Shown in pieces: positions 1-10,159 of a DNA stretch of 64,000 nt (the stretch's first letter is position 1; each line of letters begins with the position of its first letter). The DNA is from Aedes albopictus. Lineage: Eukaryota; Arthropoda; Insecta; Diptera; Culicidae. The stretch lies in assembly GCF_035046485.1 (NCBI RefSeq), contig NC_085138.1, positions 447,865,204 to 447,929,203 on the forward strand, in the 5' to 3' direction. Both the position numbers and the translations under genes were made by a program. Under the pieces are notes generated by a model. That model saw only the letters and a list, made by a program, of their open reading frames with translations. It made no database searches and was not told the origin of the DNA.

Positions 1-1419
1 AATATTTTAATTAACTTTTCAGAAAACTAGCCTATTATAGATCATGGAACGTTGAAACATAGATTGGTTAATGTCAAATGGACGAAAATGAGGTTTGAAG
101 TTGAAAAACACTTTCGCATTTTTTCCTGCCGCATACTGTACACCTCGCATGATCATTTCCCTGTTTAAAACACATCGACATGTACACGTTTTGCAAAGCC
201 TGCTTCGATGCCAAGGTAAACATTTACAAATAACACTTCGTATAATTTACCATCCAGCATTTAAAAAAAAACTCGGCAAATAAACAAACCTTACTCGGAA
301 AGGCCGCACCGCACATTCCCGGCTTGCTTGGAGTTGTTTAATTTTGCCCCGGTCAACTCCCGTCTGATGACCTAATAATTAGCAACCAGTCGATAATTCC
401 CACATTGCTTTCCGCGCAAATTCTCACGAGTTCACTTCATTTTGCCCTCGGGGGTCTAGTCATCATCATAATGCTCCGGACTGGACTGGAGAGCATTCCA
501 AGAATTCGACTCCAAGCAGAGAATCCAGTCGAAGCGGTCGAAGCAGGCTGGGCTGGTCCGCCTTGGCGGCAGACATGATGTACGCGTTTGAATCGGACCG
601 ACCGACCGACCGACGCGGAAAATCAACGCCAACTTGAATCATTCGATTTAAACGAAGAACAAGTTTAAAAACAGAATGAACGCCCCCTCTGCCGTTCCTG
701 CTGAACTAAACGTCGTCATCAGTCCAACAACGGAAGAAGACGGTCGGATCCGTCCACGATTTATGGCTGGCTGGCTGGCTAGTGGTGTGCGGTGCTGGAA
801 GTGGCAGACAGACATCAAAATTCATGAATGAAATCCGCCACATTTAGAAGTTGGTATATACGTAAGGTCGAATGGCTTTCTCGGATATAATGGTGTTCCC
901 ATGTGAAATCACCGCCTTACTTCATCGTGCATATACACACAAAAGTAACACATAGTCACAATCAAGCTTCGTCATCATTGTCGTCGTTGACGGGTGGCGG
1001 CGACGAGACGACGATGCAAGGCAAGAATCCAGCCATCAGCAGTAGTGGTCGCTTGCTTGGTCGGTCAGTCAGTGTGGGAAATATGCGATAATAGTGGTCT
1101 TCTTCAAGTTCGGAGAACACCACACAGAGCGCAACGGACTACTTGGATGAACGAGTTTTGGGTACGTTGCTTCTGGACACCATTCATTCTTTTGGAGAAG
1201 AGTAGACGGGGTTGGTTCATTGATGTGCTTTGTTGGATTGAAGTGTAGGGGTACCGTAAACAAAACGCCTACGTAGATGAAAACTATAAAAATAATGAAA
1301 CATCAATTTCTGAAAATTTCTAAATTTCTCTAGGTTTTTTTACATCGTAATCTTTCCTTTGGCAAAAACTGACAGAATAACACAAAGACGATCCAAATCT
1401 GACGCTCTGTTTGCCAGTT
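1..1419. other. Non-repetitive noncoding region, no gene seen
   Basis: No long reading frame, RNA gene or mobile element is visible. The DNA is less AT-rich than most of the window and holds short tetranucleotide runs, (ACCG)n near 597-612 and (GGCT)n at 765-780. It could be intergenic or intronic host DNA next to the insertion that starts at 1420. The short frames here look random. Confidence 0.5.
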
Positions 1420-1560
1420 CAAGCCAAACATGTCTAAAGGTCCTATCTGCAAAAGAGAGGCTCTCTTTTGTTGCCCTCTCTTTCGTTAATATCTCAGCTG
1501 TTTGTTTGTATTATGATTGTATCCTTCATTGAATGATGGTCAAAACAATCGTCTTTTGAT

Positions 1561-4398
1561 TTGTACTGCAAAATCGTAGCGCTGCAGGAGGTGTGTTGGA
1601 CAGGATCTATGGTGCGAACGTTTAGAGGTAATCATACCATCTACCAGAGTTGCGGCAACACACGTGAGCTGGGAACAGCTTTTATAGTGATAGGCGACAT
1701 GCAGAGGCGCGTGATCGGTTGGTGGCCGATCGACGAAAGAATGTGCAGGTTGAGGATCAAGGGCCGATTCTTCAACATTAGCATAATAAACGTGCACAGC
1801 CCTCACTCCGGAAGCACTGATGATGACAAAGACGCATTTTACGCGCAGCTCGAACGCGAGTACGACCGCTGCCCAAACCACGACGTCAAGATCATCATAG
1901 GGGATCTAAACGCTCAGGTAGGCCAGGAGGAGGAATTCAGACCGACGATTGGAAAGCTCAGCGCCCACCAGCTGACGAACGAAAATGGCCTACGCCTCAT
2001 CGATTTCGCCGCCTCCAAGAACATGGCCATTCGTAGCACCTTCTTCCAGCACAGCCTCCCTTATCGTTACACCTGGAGATCACCACAACAAACGGAATCG
2101 CAAATCGACCACGTTTTGATTGATGGACGGCACTTCTCCGACATTATCGACGTCAGGACCTATCGTGGCGCTAATATCGACTCCGATCACTACCTGGTGA
2201 TGGTTAAACTGCGCCCAAAACTCTCCGTTATTAACAACGTACATTACTGGCGGCCGCCCCGGTACGATCTAGAGCGACTGAAGCAACCGAATGTCGCCAC
2301 CGCATACGCGCAGAATCTCGAGGCAGCGTTGCCGGACGAGGGTGTGCTCGATGTGGCCCCTCTAGAGGACTGCTGGAGTACAATCAAAGCAGCCATCAAC
2401 AACGCAGCTGAGAGCACTATCGGGTACGTAGAACGGAGTCGACGAAACGATTGGTTCGACGAGGAGTGCAGAGCGGTTCTGGAGGAGAAGGATGCAGCGC
2501 GGGCGGTAATGCTGCAGCATGGAACCCGACAGAATGTGGAGCGATACAGACAGAAGCGGAAGCAGCAGACCCGTTTCTTCCGGGAGAAAAAGCGCCGCCT
2601 GGAAGAAGCGGAGTGCGAGGAAATGGAACTGCTGTGCCGTTCACAGGAAACACGCAAGTTCTACCAGAAGCTCAACGCATCCCGCAAAGGCTACGTGCCG
2701 CAAGCCGAAATCTGCAGGGATAAGGACGGGAGCCTCCTGACGGACAAACGTGAGGTGATCGAAAGGTGGAAGCAGCACTTCGACGAGCACCTGAATGGCG
2801 AAGAGAATGTAGGCACGGAGGACCAAGGCAGCGGAGGAAATGACTATGTTGGTGCAGCAGAGGACGGGAACGAACCAACTCCCACGCTGATGGAAGTTAA
2901 GGATGCCATCCACCAGCTCAAAAACAACAAAGCGGCTGGTAAGGACGGTATCGCAGCGGAACTCATCAAGATGGGCCCGGAAAAGTTGGCCACCTGTCTG
3001 CACCAGTTAGTTGTCAAGATCTGGGAAACCGAACAGCTACCGGAGGAGTGGAAGGAAGGGATAATCTGTCCCATCCACAAGAAAGGCGACAAGTTAATGT
3101 GTGAGAACTTTCGAGCGATCACCATTTTGAATGCCGCCTACAAAGTGCTATTCCAGATCATCTTCCGTCGTCTTTCACCTAAAGTAAATGAGTTCGTGGG
3201 AAGTTACCAAGCCGGTTTCATCGACGGCCGGTCGACAACGGACCAGATCTTCACCGTACGGCAAATCCTCCAGAAATGCCATGAATACCAGGTCCCAACG
3301 CATCACCTGTTCATCGACTTCAAAGCGGCATACGACAGTATCGACCGCACAGAGCTATGGAAAATTATGGACGAGAACAGCTTTCCCGGGAAGCTGACTA
3401 GACTGATAAGAGCAACGATGGACGGTGTGCAGAACAGCGTAAGGATTTCGGGTGAACTATCCAGTTCATTTGAATCTCGACGGGGACTACGACAAGGTGA
3501 TGGACTTTCCTACCTACTATTCAACATCGCCCTGGAAGGTGTTATGCGACGAGCCGGGCTCAACAGCCGGGGTACGATCTTCACGAAATCCAGCCAATTT
3601 GTATGTTTTGCGGATGACATGGATATTATTGCTAGGACATTTGGAACGGTGGCAGAACAGTACACCCGCCTGAAACGTGAAGCAGCAAAGGTCGGACTGG
3701 TGGTGAATGCGGCTAAGACAAAGTACATGCTGGTAGGTGGGACTGAGCGAGACAGGACAAGCCTTGGCAGCAATGTTACGATAGACGGGGATACTTTCGA
3801 GGTGGTAGAAGAATTCGTCTACCTCGGTTCCTTGCTAACGGCTGACAATAACGTGAGCCGTGAAATACGAAGGCGCATCATCAGTGGAAGTCGTGCCTAT
3901 TATGGGCTCCAGAAGAAACTGCGGTCAAAAAAGATTCACCCCCGCACCAAATGTACCATGTACAAGACGTTAATAAGACCGGTGGTTCTCTACGGACACG
4001 AGACATGGACGATGCTCGAGGAGGACCTGCAAGCACTCGGAGTTTTCGAGCGACGGGTGCTAAGGACGATCTTCGGCGGCGTGCAGGAGAACGGTGTGTG
4101 GCGGAGAAGGATGAACCACGAGCTCGCTGCACTTTACGGCGAACCCAGCATCCAGAAAGTGGCCAAAGCCGGAAGGATACGGTGGGCAGGGCATGTTGCA
4201 AGAATGCCGGACAACAACCCTGCAAAGCTAGTGTTTGCAACTGATCCGGTTGGCACAAGAAGGCGTGGAGCGCAGAGAGCACGATGGGCGGACCAGGTGG
4301 AGCGTGATCTGGCGAGTGTTGGGCGTGACCGACGTTGGAGAGCTGCAGCTGCAAATCGAGTATTATGGCGGCAAATTGTTGATTCAGTATTATCATGA
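1561..4398 (+). CDS. Endonuclease/reverse transcriptase of an RTE-like retrotransposon (N-terminally truncated)
   Basis: This is an uninterrupted 945-codon frame. The first codons (TTG onward) are read-through of the host MITE. The first in-frame ATG is at 1609, so no native start survives. Domains in order: an APE-type endonuclease with ALQEVCW (residues 7-13), IIIGDLNAQVG (111-121), TWRSP (171-175), IDH (182-184) and SDH (208-210); a basic linker (about 320-350); a reverse transcriptase with KAAGKDGI (457-464), FIDFKAAYDSI (584-594), GLRQGDGLSYLLFN (642-655) and FADD (683-686); and a C-terminal region with RIRWAGHVARM. The expected first endonuclease motif lies upstream and is missing. The catalytic aspartates of the RT are present. 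In the family the RQGD motif is usually followed by a proline, where this copy has tyrosine (LSYLLFN). RTE assignment rests on the single frame, the short tail and the motif style. A related clade is possible. Confidence 0.9.
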   Translation: MYCKIVALQEVCWTGSMVRTFRGNHTIYQSCGNTRELGTAFIVIGDMQRRVIGWWPIDERMCRLRIKGRFFNISIINVHSPHSGSTDDDKDAFYAQLEREYDRCPNHDVKIIIGDLNAQVGQEEEFRPTIGKLSAHQLTNENGLRLIDFAASKNMAIRSTFFQHSLPYRYTWRSPQQTESQIDHVLIDGRHFSDIIDVRTYRGANIDSDHYLVMVKLRPKLSVINNVHYWRPPRYDLERLKQPNVATAYAQNLEAALPDEGVLDVAPLEDCWSTIKAAINNAAESTIGYVERSRRNDWFDEECRAVLEEKDAARAVMLQHGTRQNVERYRQKRKQQTRFFREKKRRLEEAECEEMELLCRSQETRKFYQKLNASRKGYVPQAEICRDKDGSLLTDKREVIERWKQHFDEHLNGEENVGTEDQGSGGNDYVGAAEDGNEPTPTLMEVKDAIHQLKNNKAAGKDGIAAELIKMGPEKLATCLHQLVVKIWETEQLPEEWKEGIICPIHKKGDKLMCENFRAITILNAAYKVLFQIIFRRLSPKVNEFVGSYQAGFIDGRSTTDQIFTVRQILQKCHEYQVPTHHLFIDFKAAYDSIDRTELWKIMDENSFPGKLTRLIRATMDGVQNSVRISGELSSSFESRRGLRQGDGLSYLLFNIALEGVMRRAGLNSRGTIFTKSSQFVCFADDMDIIARTFGTVAEQYTRLKREAAKVGLVVNAAKTKYMLVGGTERDRTSLGSNVTIDGDTFEVVEEFVYLGSLLTADNNVSREIRRRIISGSRAYYGLQKKLRSKKIHPRTKCTMYKTLIRPVVLYGHETWTMLEEDLQALGVFERRVLRTIFGGVQENGVWRRRMNHELAALYGEPSIQKVAKAGRIRWAGHVARMPDNNPAKLVFATDPVGTRRRGAQRARWADQVERDLASVGRDRRWRAAAANRVLWRQIVDSVLS

Positions 4399-4428
4399 AT
4401 TTGATGTTAACTAAATAAATTAAATGAA
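1574..4428 (+). mobile_element. 5'-truncated RTE-like non-LTR retrotransposon
   Basis: The insertion is bounded by a 7-bp direct repeat, tgcaaaa, at 1567-1573 and 4429-4435. The empty site is preserved in the related small element at 13038-13291, so the boundaries are supported directly. The 3' tail after the stop codon is only about 30 bp and AT-rich (aaataaattaaatgaa), as in RTE-type elements. The 5' end starts inside the endonuclease domain, which is typical of incomplete target-primed reverse transcription. The frame is fully open, so the insertion is probably young. Confidence 0.88.
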
Positions 4429-4541
4429 TGCAAAAATAGTTGAAAAGTGTACCATTACATTGCAATAATTGAACAAAGTGAACAAAGTGAACAAAGAGAG
4501 CCTCTCAAATGCAGATAGGACCTATTAAAATGTTTGGCCTG

Positions 4542-5050
4542 CGCCTGAGTTATACGCGGTCCCACGTAAGCTCTTGGCCATATGAGCGAGGGAACCTGTT
4601 TAAGGCACTTTTCGCTGTAACTCAGTCAATTTCACACCCATTTTTGTACATTGCTGAATAATGTACGTATCTCACCGTGTCCCAAACATGAAGTCAATCG
4701 GTTCAAAATTGACTGAGTTATAGCAGCCAGTGCCACAAATAGGTCGCCCTGTCCAAATGGTCCCAGACCTTATATCTTGCGAAGAAGAACAAGGAAATTG
4801 AGCAATTTCTCATTATAATTCTCCATCGATTCCTACCACGTTGTATCTTATAATTCCTCCAAATAACTCTGGAGGGATTTGCCCCATATTTTTTTCCCTG
4901 GAATTCCTAGCGGGATTTTACTTAGGGTATCGCGCCACTTGGGCGGTGGCTTCTATATTCGTCTGTTTTCCACTATAACTGAGTCAGTTTTGAACCAGTT
5001 GACTTGAAATGTTGTACACGGGTAGATACTATACCTATCTCACCTCAATT
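4542..5050. repeat. Noncoding stretch with an inverted pair of ~40-bp segments
   Basis: The segment near 4684-4724 (cggttcaaaattgactgagt) recurs as a diverged inverted copy near 4974-5014 (actgagtcagttttgaacca). This suggests the ends of a degraded foldback element. No coding frame is visible, and boundaries cannot be fixed from a single copy. Confidence 0.35.
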
Positions 5051-6130
5051 GTGTCAAGGATGTCCTAGGATTCCTCATGAGATCCTTTTAACCATTTTTC
5101 TTCAGGAATTCCTCCGAGTATTCTTTTAGGGGTTCCAAAATTCTTGGAAGTACCAGTTTCAGCTTCTTTCGGGATCCTAGCCGCAGCTTCGTAGTCGCGC
5201 ACAGACGAAACCACGAATCAACGACAGCACCAAAATACACTTTACTTCAGAGTTTGTTTTAAACCATTTAGTGATTCATCTGGGGTTTTTAGGATACCTT
5301 TAGGTATTTCTGCTGATCTTCCTTCAGGCAGTCCTCTCGGAATTTCTTAATTGATTTTTCTTAGGTTTCCTTTGGAGATTCATCCCGAGATTAATTCAGA
5401 GATTGTTTCAAGGATTCTTCCCGGGATTATTTTAGGAATTTCTTTCGAAATGCCTTCTGAAATTCCTTCTTTGATATATAGCCCGGGTTTCCGTCGTTGA
5501 TTCTTCCTCGAATACCTGCAGGGATTTCTCCCGGGACTCCTTCCGGCATCTTTTCAAGTATTCCTCCAAAGATTCTTTTAGAAATTCTTCGTAGATATTT
5601 TATAGACTCGTTTGGAGATTTCTCCCAGGATTTCTTTCGAAATTTCTCCAGAATTTCTGTCGAGGGTTCATCATTGGATTCCATGGATTTGTTCAGAGAT
5701 TGCTCAAGGGGTTTCTTCATTGATTTCTCCCGAGATTCCTTTTGGCTTTTTTTCGACATTTTTCCCGGGATTTTTTCAGTGAATTCAGCCGAGATTCTTT
5801 TCGAAATCTCTAAAGGAATACCGTTAGGAATCATTGAAGGAGTCCCGGGAGAAATTCCTGATCAAACGCAGTGAGAGATATTTCACAAGGAATTCCGTGG
5901 AGACGAACCAGCCTCGGGCAGAAAGTCTTGAAAATAAAGATAAAAAAAATGGAAAAAAAATAATTCCGGAATAATTTCTTTGAAGGAATCCTATGGGTGA
6001 TCCCGATGGAATCAGTGATCATAACTAACGGATTCCTTCTGAGAATTTATCCTGGATTTCTTCAGACAATTCTGCAGAGATTCTTTCCGAGATATTTCAT
6101 TGCGTTCAATCAGGGATTCCTCCCACGACT
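5050..6130. repeat. Degenerate 12-bp array (ggaattcctcc type)
   Basis: The sequence is built of short words such as ggaattcctcc, gggattcctt and gagattctt, spaced at about 12 bp with much drift. The core GGAATTCC is palindromic. In this part the flanking purine/pyrimidine bias runs opposite to that at 19935-26960. Open frames on both strands here are by-products of the repeat, not genes. Confidence 0.8.
5903..5952 (+). mobile_element. LINE 3'-end fragment
   Basis: The piece gagacgaaccagcctcgggc followed by agaaagtctt and an A-rich tail (aaataaagataaaaaaaa) matches the reverse complement of fragments at 39602-39660 and 43945-44003. It looks like a severely 5'-truncated retrotransposon tail inside the 12-bp array. 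The parent element is not identified. Confidence 0.5.
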
Positions 6131-6136
6131 TCTTCA

Positions 6137-7031
6137 TTTACACTCAATTCTGAATTGCCTGTTCGGCACTTTTTTGACGAAATTAGAACAGCAGTACGAT
6201 TTAGGTAGTTTCGGTTATCGATATTACTGAGGTTCAGTACACAAACTCACAGTGGTCCAGATATGAAAATACCTGGCAAAAAATATCAAATAATAGTTGT
6301 CTGCTAGTTTTAGCCTAAACAAATGTATTGGAACAAGATTTAGTTCTCAATTTTATATTTATGACATTTTCATTATTTGCCGATTTCTTCGAACAAAATC
6401 CGAACAAAACGGCTATTTTTTATACAATTTGACGGTATACATATCATCACGGCGCTGTTGTTTTGGCAGCTCTTGGCAGCTGCATTTTTTCTTAATAAAT
6501 TCTGCATATTTGAACGAGTATTTGAACAGAATATCACCGCGGGGAGTAGCGGGGAGCGATTTGTAAGACACTTTGCAGTCGAAGTGTAAGAATTTCTCGT
6601 ACAGAAGACTTGTAATGCCAATTTTGGAGCCAAAAGTGTTATTATTATCTCTCGCTCCATTGAAGATGACTGATATACACAAGAACGTTCGTATACACTT
6701 TTGGAATCATTTTAATTACGAATATTACTAGACTTTTGTAGGGGGTGAGCTCGTATGTGTTCTTTATAAAAAAAATAGATTTTTTTCATCAGCAGCTATT
6801 CAGTACTGTAATAAGATATAAAATCATTATTTTAAAATTCTTTAAATGACATTCAATGCTCCTGATATTGTATATGAATGCTTGATATACGTCAACCCAT
6901 TTTAAGACATATTCGAAAATTGACTTTCTGCCAGCTTTTCTTAAAACTTGACCATTGTGCAACTGTCAAAAACGGATGCAAAAGGTAAACAATTCGGTAT
7001 TACTGTATTCAGCTGTTCTGATTTGGGTTTG
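6137..7031. mobile_element. Repeat W, copy 1, hosting repeat X
   Basis: The outer parts match 59297-59490. The left part contains gaaattagaacagcag and the right part contains ctgtattcagctgttctgat. Their inner segments are partly inverted (attagaacagc against atcagaacagc reversed). The second copy lacks the middle and so serves as an approximate empty site for X at 6248-6959. Exact ends are uncertain. Confidence 0.5.
6248..6959. mobile_element. TIR element X, copy 1
   Basis: It begins cacagtggtccagatatgaa and ends ttgaccattgtg. The ends are imperfect inverted repeats of about 30 bp, including a shared ctggca step. The same sequence occurs at 53375-55604, where three insertions interrupt it. 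There is no coding capacity. The short frames (62-95 codons) differ between the copies and are unlikely to be real. Confidence 0.7.
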
Positions 7032-7365
7032 TTCAAATATTACGTAACGCCAAGGGGGGGGGGGGGGGGGGGTTAGGGGGCCTACCCCAGCAGCACACAA
7101 GTCACAAAGCAGTATCGGCAGCGCAGGTTTTTGGCTGTACAGGAGTTGCATTCATGTAACTCAAAGGCAGAATAACTTAAAAATGACTCGTGTACAACCA
7201 AAAGCCTGCGCTTTCGATACTCCTTTGTGACTTGTGTGCTGCTTGGGTAGCGCTGTATTACGCTTCATACAAAATTTCAAATCTTTCCATACAAAATTTT
7301 TGTCTTGGGGGAGGGAGGGGGTCTAAAATTGTAAAAATTTTCGTTACGTAATATTTGAATAAGCC
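7026..7365. mobile_element. MITE with acgtaacg ends and a long G run, hosting a second MITE
   Basis: The left end ttcaaatattacgtaacg (7032-7049) is repeated inverted as cgttacgtaatatttgaa at the right (7342-7359). A run of 19 G follows the left end at 7054-7072, and a G-rich stretch precedes the right end. The interior is interrupted by 7085-7247. It is non-autonomous. Confidence 0.75.
7085..7247. mobile_element. MITE with ~55-bp TIRs and TA target duplication
   Basis: The left arm ccccagcagcacacaagtca and the right arm tgacttgtgtgctgcttggg are inverted copies. The arms continue for about 55 bp with few mismatches (through the cctgcgc block). TA flanks both ends (7083-7084 and 7248-7249), as for Tc1/mariner-type insertion. 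It is nested in the larger MITE at 7026-7365. Confidence 0.75.
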
Positions 7366-7488
7366 CTTTAGTCAAAAAATTACCGAACACGGTATACAAA
7401 ATTAAGCGTGTTGATTCCTTACGAGATTCCTTCCGGTCACAGACAAACAGACGTAACACTCTTCAAAAGAACTTGGCACATACATTTC

Positions 7489-8107
7489 GGGCGAAACTGG
7501 AGGCATTTCCTCTGTTTTGGTTTTTGATTTTTTACTAAGGCCGTTACAAATATTTATTTCACTTTTTGTCCTACCACTCTTTGGCTGGTCGAGGGGGGGG
7601 GATAAAAATAATAAAGCATTTCATCTGAAAAATATTTAAAACTCATCGGATTTGTTAAAGAATTTTCATCAAATCCCGAAATTTTGATAAATATTTTTTC
7701 ATCTGCCCCCTCAAAATTCAAAATCCAGCCAAAATTTTTTGAGGGGGGGGGAGACAAAAAGTCAAAATATAATTTGTATCAGCCTAAATAACGAAGCAAT
7801 ATTTTCAAAATTGGTTTTCGTGCACATGTAGAGTATGGATCAAGGTAGCTTCTGATTTTTTTTTTTTTTTTTTTGTAGTGGAAAATGTTTTTCGTTTTTG
7901 CAGAAACCATTTTTGAACAAAGTTTCACAACAAAAAAATGGTTTTTGTAAAAATGGAAAACATTTTCCACCTTAAAAAAAAATCAGAAAATACCTTGATC
8001 CATACTCTACATGTGTACGAAAACCAATTTTGAAAATATTGCTTTGTTATTTAATAAAAAATCAAAAACCGAAAAAATGAGAAATTGCTTCCAGTTTCGC
8101 CTTAACG
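7489..8107. mobile_element. Foldback MITE F, copy 1 (interrupted)
   Basis: It has long inverted arms: ggcgaaactgg at the left, ccagtttcgcc at the right, and between them mirrored blocks such as caaaattggttttcgt and tatggatcaaggta. A second copy without interruption lies at 21457-21812. The left arm of copy 1 carries an insertion at about 7538-7785. The inner loop contains poly-T and aaccatttttgaa / ttcaaaaatggtt-type mirror segments. Confidence 0.82.
7538..7785. mobile_element. MITE inserted in foldback MITE F
   Basis: Comparison with the uninterrupted copy at 21457 defines the insertion. Its ends, aggccgttacaaatat and the inverted atttgtatcagcct, are imperfect inverted repeats. They continue into ctttttgtc / gacaaaaag blocks followed by G runs (about 7592-7601 and 7742-7751). 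No coding content is seen. Confidence 0.65.
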
Positions 8108-8554
8108 GTGAAGTTGAATTTAATTTGATTTCCGCGATCCTTCCACCAGAGGCGCTAATGTTTGATCGCTTTGACGTGTGCTTGTGTACACCTACACGTG
8201 TACACGTTGCTGAATGATACAAACGCACTTTACAGATGATTTGTGCACAAGTGTGTGTGTGTGTTAGGCAAACGTCAAATCGCAATCCATCATTGAGTTC
8301 TCAAAATTGTATCTCATGAAACCTAATGCACGCCTATCCATATACGGGAGGACAAAATATGTTTGCAAAATTTTTACAAATTCCTAACACGGGGAATTTA
8401 AACACAAGTCACTACCACATAGGCAATTGGATTGGTCAATGGCCAACAGTTTTTCGTGCTGTTCTACCAATAGGTGGCAGTATGTTCACGGAAAAGTCTT
8501 CAGCCAAAAAAAAATGAATTTCCTTAAAGAGTTATGTCTGTTTGTCTGTGTTCA
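8108..8554. other. Noncoding stretch, no gene seen
   Basis: It contains a short (gt)n run near 8250-8265 and mirrored cgtgtacac words. Nothing else recognisable was found. Confidence 0.4.
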
Positions 8555-10146
8555 GGCATTCCTTCCGGAATTCTTGCACGGATTATGCCCCAAACTGCAT
8601 CAGGTATCATCATCAGGAATTCCTCCAGTAGTCTTCCCGGGATTTATTTAGGTATATCTCCAGGAATTCCTTTAAAAAACTCTCGGAATTCTTTCATTGA
8701 CTTTTTCCAGGTTTCTTTATGAAAATTTTCCAGAGATTCATTTAGGGAAACTGTCAAGGATTCTTCGCGGGATTCACTGAGGGATTTATTCCGGAATTCC
8801 TAGTGAGATTCCTTCATTGATTTCTCCTTGGATTTTTACTAGATCACGTTCAGGTATGACTTTCAAAATTTATTCATGGATTTCTTCAAAAATTTCTTCA
8901 AATATCTTTTAACTATTCCATCATTCCATTTCTCCTGGGATTTATTCAGAGACTCCTTGTGGGATTTCTTCGGAAATTCCTTCCGGGATTTATCCCGAAA
9001 TTCCAACATTCTTAGTATTCCTTCAATGATTCCATCGGGGATTTTTCCTGGGATTCCTTCAGGAATATCTCCTGCTGGAGTTTCTTCTTGGTTCTTCCAT
9101 GAATTACTCCAGGTATTCCTTCCGGGAGGGGGGTGGGGGGTGGGTATATCGGTCGGATTTTTTTCCTTGAATTATTCTATAGAATCCACCATTGATTTCT
9201 TTCATATTTTTTACGAATTCCTTCATGAAATTTTCTATAAGTTTTTCTTTAGAAATACTTCCTTTTAGAAGAACCGCCAGGAATTTCACCAACATGGGTT
9301 ATTTCAGAAATTTGTCCAGTTATTTTTTCATAAAACTATCCAACCATAAAACCATTCTTACAGCATTTTTTATAAGATCAAGAGTTTAAAAATTTGACCA
9401 GTTATTTGTTAAAAAAAAAAACTCCAAATATTCATACAGTAATATTTTAAGGGGTAGCTTCCTTAAAATAATTCACCAGTGATTCATTGGGAGAAATATC
9501 TCCCAAGTTCCCTTTAGAAATTCTTTAAAAACTTAAGAGATATCTTTAAAAACTATCCATTAATTTTTCATGAAACTTTTTGTATGAGACCTCTGAAGTT
9601 TGTGGATGGATCGTCACCCTTTGCTGATCTTCCCTCCCTCCGCAAGGGCGTTTCCCCTCCAGAAATATTGCAAACAATCCCTGCGTAAAGTAATCTTTCA
9701 GAAATTCCTCCATCGCTTTCTTCAGAAAATCATACAAAGATTCTTCAAAAAATTTCTCCGCGGCCCCAAGCAGGTATTTCTCCAGAGATTCATACAGAGA
9801 ATGCTTCTGAAGCTTCTCCGGGTATTCCTCCATATATTTTCTTGGATATGCTCTCAGGATTTATTCCAAAGATGCTTTTAAAAAATTCTCTGAAAATCTC
9901 ATTTGGAAATTTCTCATGAGAATTTTCTATTATACTTTACGTGTAGTTTAAGTGTTTGTCTAGACATTATTCCAGGATTTCCTTAAGAAAAACATTCACG
10001 ACTTCCTCCGGTTGTTCTTGTAGAAAATTCCTGAATTTCGAAAAAGGATTCCTCCAGGAATTTCTATAAATATTTCCTAATAAATTCCTAAAGAAATTCC
10101 ACAAAGGCAGTTTTTCCTGGTAATACTCAAGGAATTTCTTCAGCAA
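8555..10146. repeat. Degenerate 12-bp array
   Basis: This is the same word family as at 5050-6130 (ggaattcctc, gggatttct, gagattcat), interrupted by an AT-rich stretch around 9290-9480. Short frames on both strands, rich in Phe/Ser or Lys/Glu, follow from the repeat. A G-rich tract occurs at 9125-9140. Confidence 0.78.
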
Positions 10147-10159
10147 AACCTTCTGGGAT

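Larger units (their letters stand above)
1420..4541. mobile_element. Small TIR element (MITE family 1) split by a retrotransposon
   Basis: The outer ends are inverted copies of each other: caagccaaacatgtctaaag at the left, and the reverse complement of the right end begins caggccaaacattttaatag. The similarity runs for about 45 bp, into a shared gagaggctctctt block. Removing 1574-4428 and one copy of the 7-bp duplication leaves about 260 bp. That matches the uninterrupted copy at 13038-13291, which lies in the opposite orientation. The element is non-autonomous, with no transposase remnant. Its own target duplication is not clear. Confidence 0.85.

Noticed and set aside
2244..3125. Minus-strand and shifted frames opposite the RT gene
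   Set aside because: They are shadows of the RT coding frame with no independent support.
1420..4541. A new class of RT-encoding transposon with terminal inverted repeats
   Set aside because: The intact small copy at 13038-13291 shows that the RT unit is a separate insertion into a MITE.
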